Shown: piece by piece, positions 63,763 through 64,000 of the stretch
How positions within the stretch are numbered: the stretch's first letter is position 1
How the letters are laid out: each line of letters starts with the position of its first letter
DNA from: Streptomyces justiciae
GTDB lineage: Bacteria > Actinomycetota > Actinomycetes > Streptomycetales > Streptomycetaceae
Length of the DNA: 64,000 bases
Direction of reading: 5' to 3'
NCBI RefSeq assembly: GCF_015163075.1
Contig: NZ_JADDXU010000001.1
Span: 372,001-436,000, forward strand
Notes under the pieces: generated by a model
Databases searched by the model: none
Seen by the model: the letters and a program-made list of their open reading frames with translations, nothing else
Told to the model about the DNA's origin: nothing
Program-made: the position numbers and the translations under genes

Positions 63763-64000
63763 CGGTGCTCCACCTCGCCGACGAGGGGGAGGCGGCGGAT
63801 CTCGCGGCCTTCCTCTCCCGTCTGCTCCACTACGACCGCGGGGCCGCCGTACGGCTCCAGGCCGCCGGGACCGCGCTCGCCGTGTTCGGGCGGCCGCCGT
63901 CCTTCGAGGTGCTGGCGATCCGCGCGGTGCGGCTTGCCAAGCCGTACGAGGACGGGCTCGACGTCACGCTCGATGTGACCGTGTCGGCGGGGGAGTTGCT
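63759..64000 (+). CDS. partial gene, unknown product
   Basis: The ATG at 63759 overlaps the thioesterase stop (ATGA) and the frame runs off the window edge. The first 80 residues (TVLHLADEGEAADLAAFLSRLLHYDRGAAVRLQ) are soluble and unassigned. It belongs to the ettA-thioesterase run. Confidence 0.7.
   Translation, partial: MTVLHLADEGEAADLAAFLSRLLHYDRGAAVRLQAAGTALAVFGRPPSFEVLAIRAVRLAKPYEDGLDVTLDVTVSAGEL

Overview
The window is high-GC actinobacterial DNA with GTG and TTG starts, many ATGA/GTGA gene overlaps, and rodlin, chaplin, tyrosinase and dynamin-like genes. It is almost certainly a core-chromosome segment of a Streptomyces. From memory, the gene order resembles the S. coelicolor segment holding citA, mmsA, rdlA/rdlB, chpA/chpD, chpF, a second tyrosinase operon next to chpG, and ssbB. 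I see no insertion sequence, prophage, integrase or CRISPR array.

Layout. (1) 1-9.4 kb: a RecD2-type helicase, citrate synthase, a copper-efflux pair (CopZ chaperone and CopA P-type ATPase) behind a CsoR-type palindrome, a CPA2-type antiporter and a zinc alcohol dehydrogenase. (2) 9.4-11.3 kb: a broken GNAT gene, a small BldC-like HTH protein and an AraC-type regulator. (3) 11.4-18.5 kb: myo-inositol catabolism, with an IolE/IolI-like gene divergent from a coupled operon iolC - Cgl0159-type aldolase-like gene - iolB - iolD - mmsA. (4) 18.5-30 kb: an LppX-type lipoprotein, an APC permease, a stand-alone condensation-domain protein, a CocE-type hydrolase fused to an ABC ATPase with its permease, a vWA lipoprotein and a long-chain acyl-CoA ligase. 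(5) 30-34.2 kb: an aerial-surface island with three rodlins, an LCP-family cell-wall ligase between two of them, a short chaplin and a two-domain cell-wall-anchored chaplin. (6) 34.2-47.6 kb: an FAD oxidoreductase and ATP-grasp pair, a secreted GH26-like hydrolase, and an eight-gene exopolysaccharide operon on the minus strand (two glycosyltransferases, polyprenyl-phosphate sugar transferase, Wzy-like polymerase, MurJ/Wzx-like flippase, deacetylase, Wzz-like protein, GNAT/FemAB-like protein). (7) 47.6-54.2 kb: a run of secreted proteins with two more chaplins and a tyrosinase/caddie operon. (8) 54.3-64 kb: a DUF2087 regulator-like gene, tRNA-Arg(TCT), a dynA/dynB-like pair, SsbB, a sortase-anchored thioester-domain protein, the ABC-F protein EttA, a thioesterase and the start of one more gene.

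How the genes fit together. Regions 5-8 look like a developmental surface and sporulation hub: rodlins and chaplins build the hydrophobic aerial sheath, the polysaccharide operon and LCP protein modify the envelope, tyrosinase makes melanin, and DynA/DynB and SsbB act in sporulation septation and chromosome handling. Five of the seven rodlin/chaplin genes carry look-alike promoters (xxxAAC, 16-17 bp, xGTTGA) about 40-55 bp before their start codons, suggesting one developmental ECF sigma factor, probably sigma-BldN. The most unusual observations are that shared promoter, the three-rodlin arrangement with an LCP gene starting just after a rodlin terminator, the LPDTG (not LAxTG) chaplin, a dispersed Streptomyces repeat read in frame inside the hydrolase-ABC fusion, and three tandem-repeat arrays (12, 27 and 41 bp periods).
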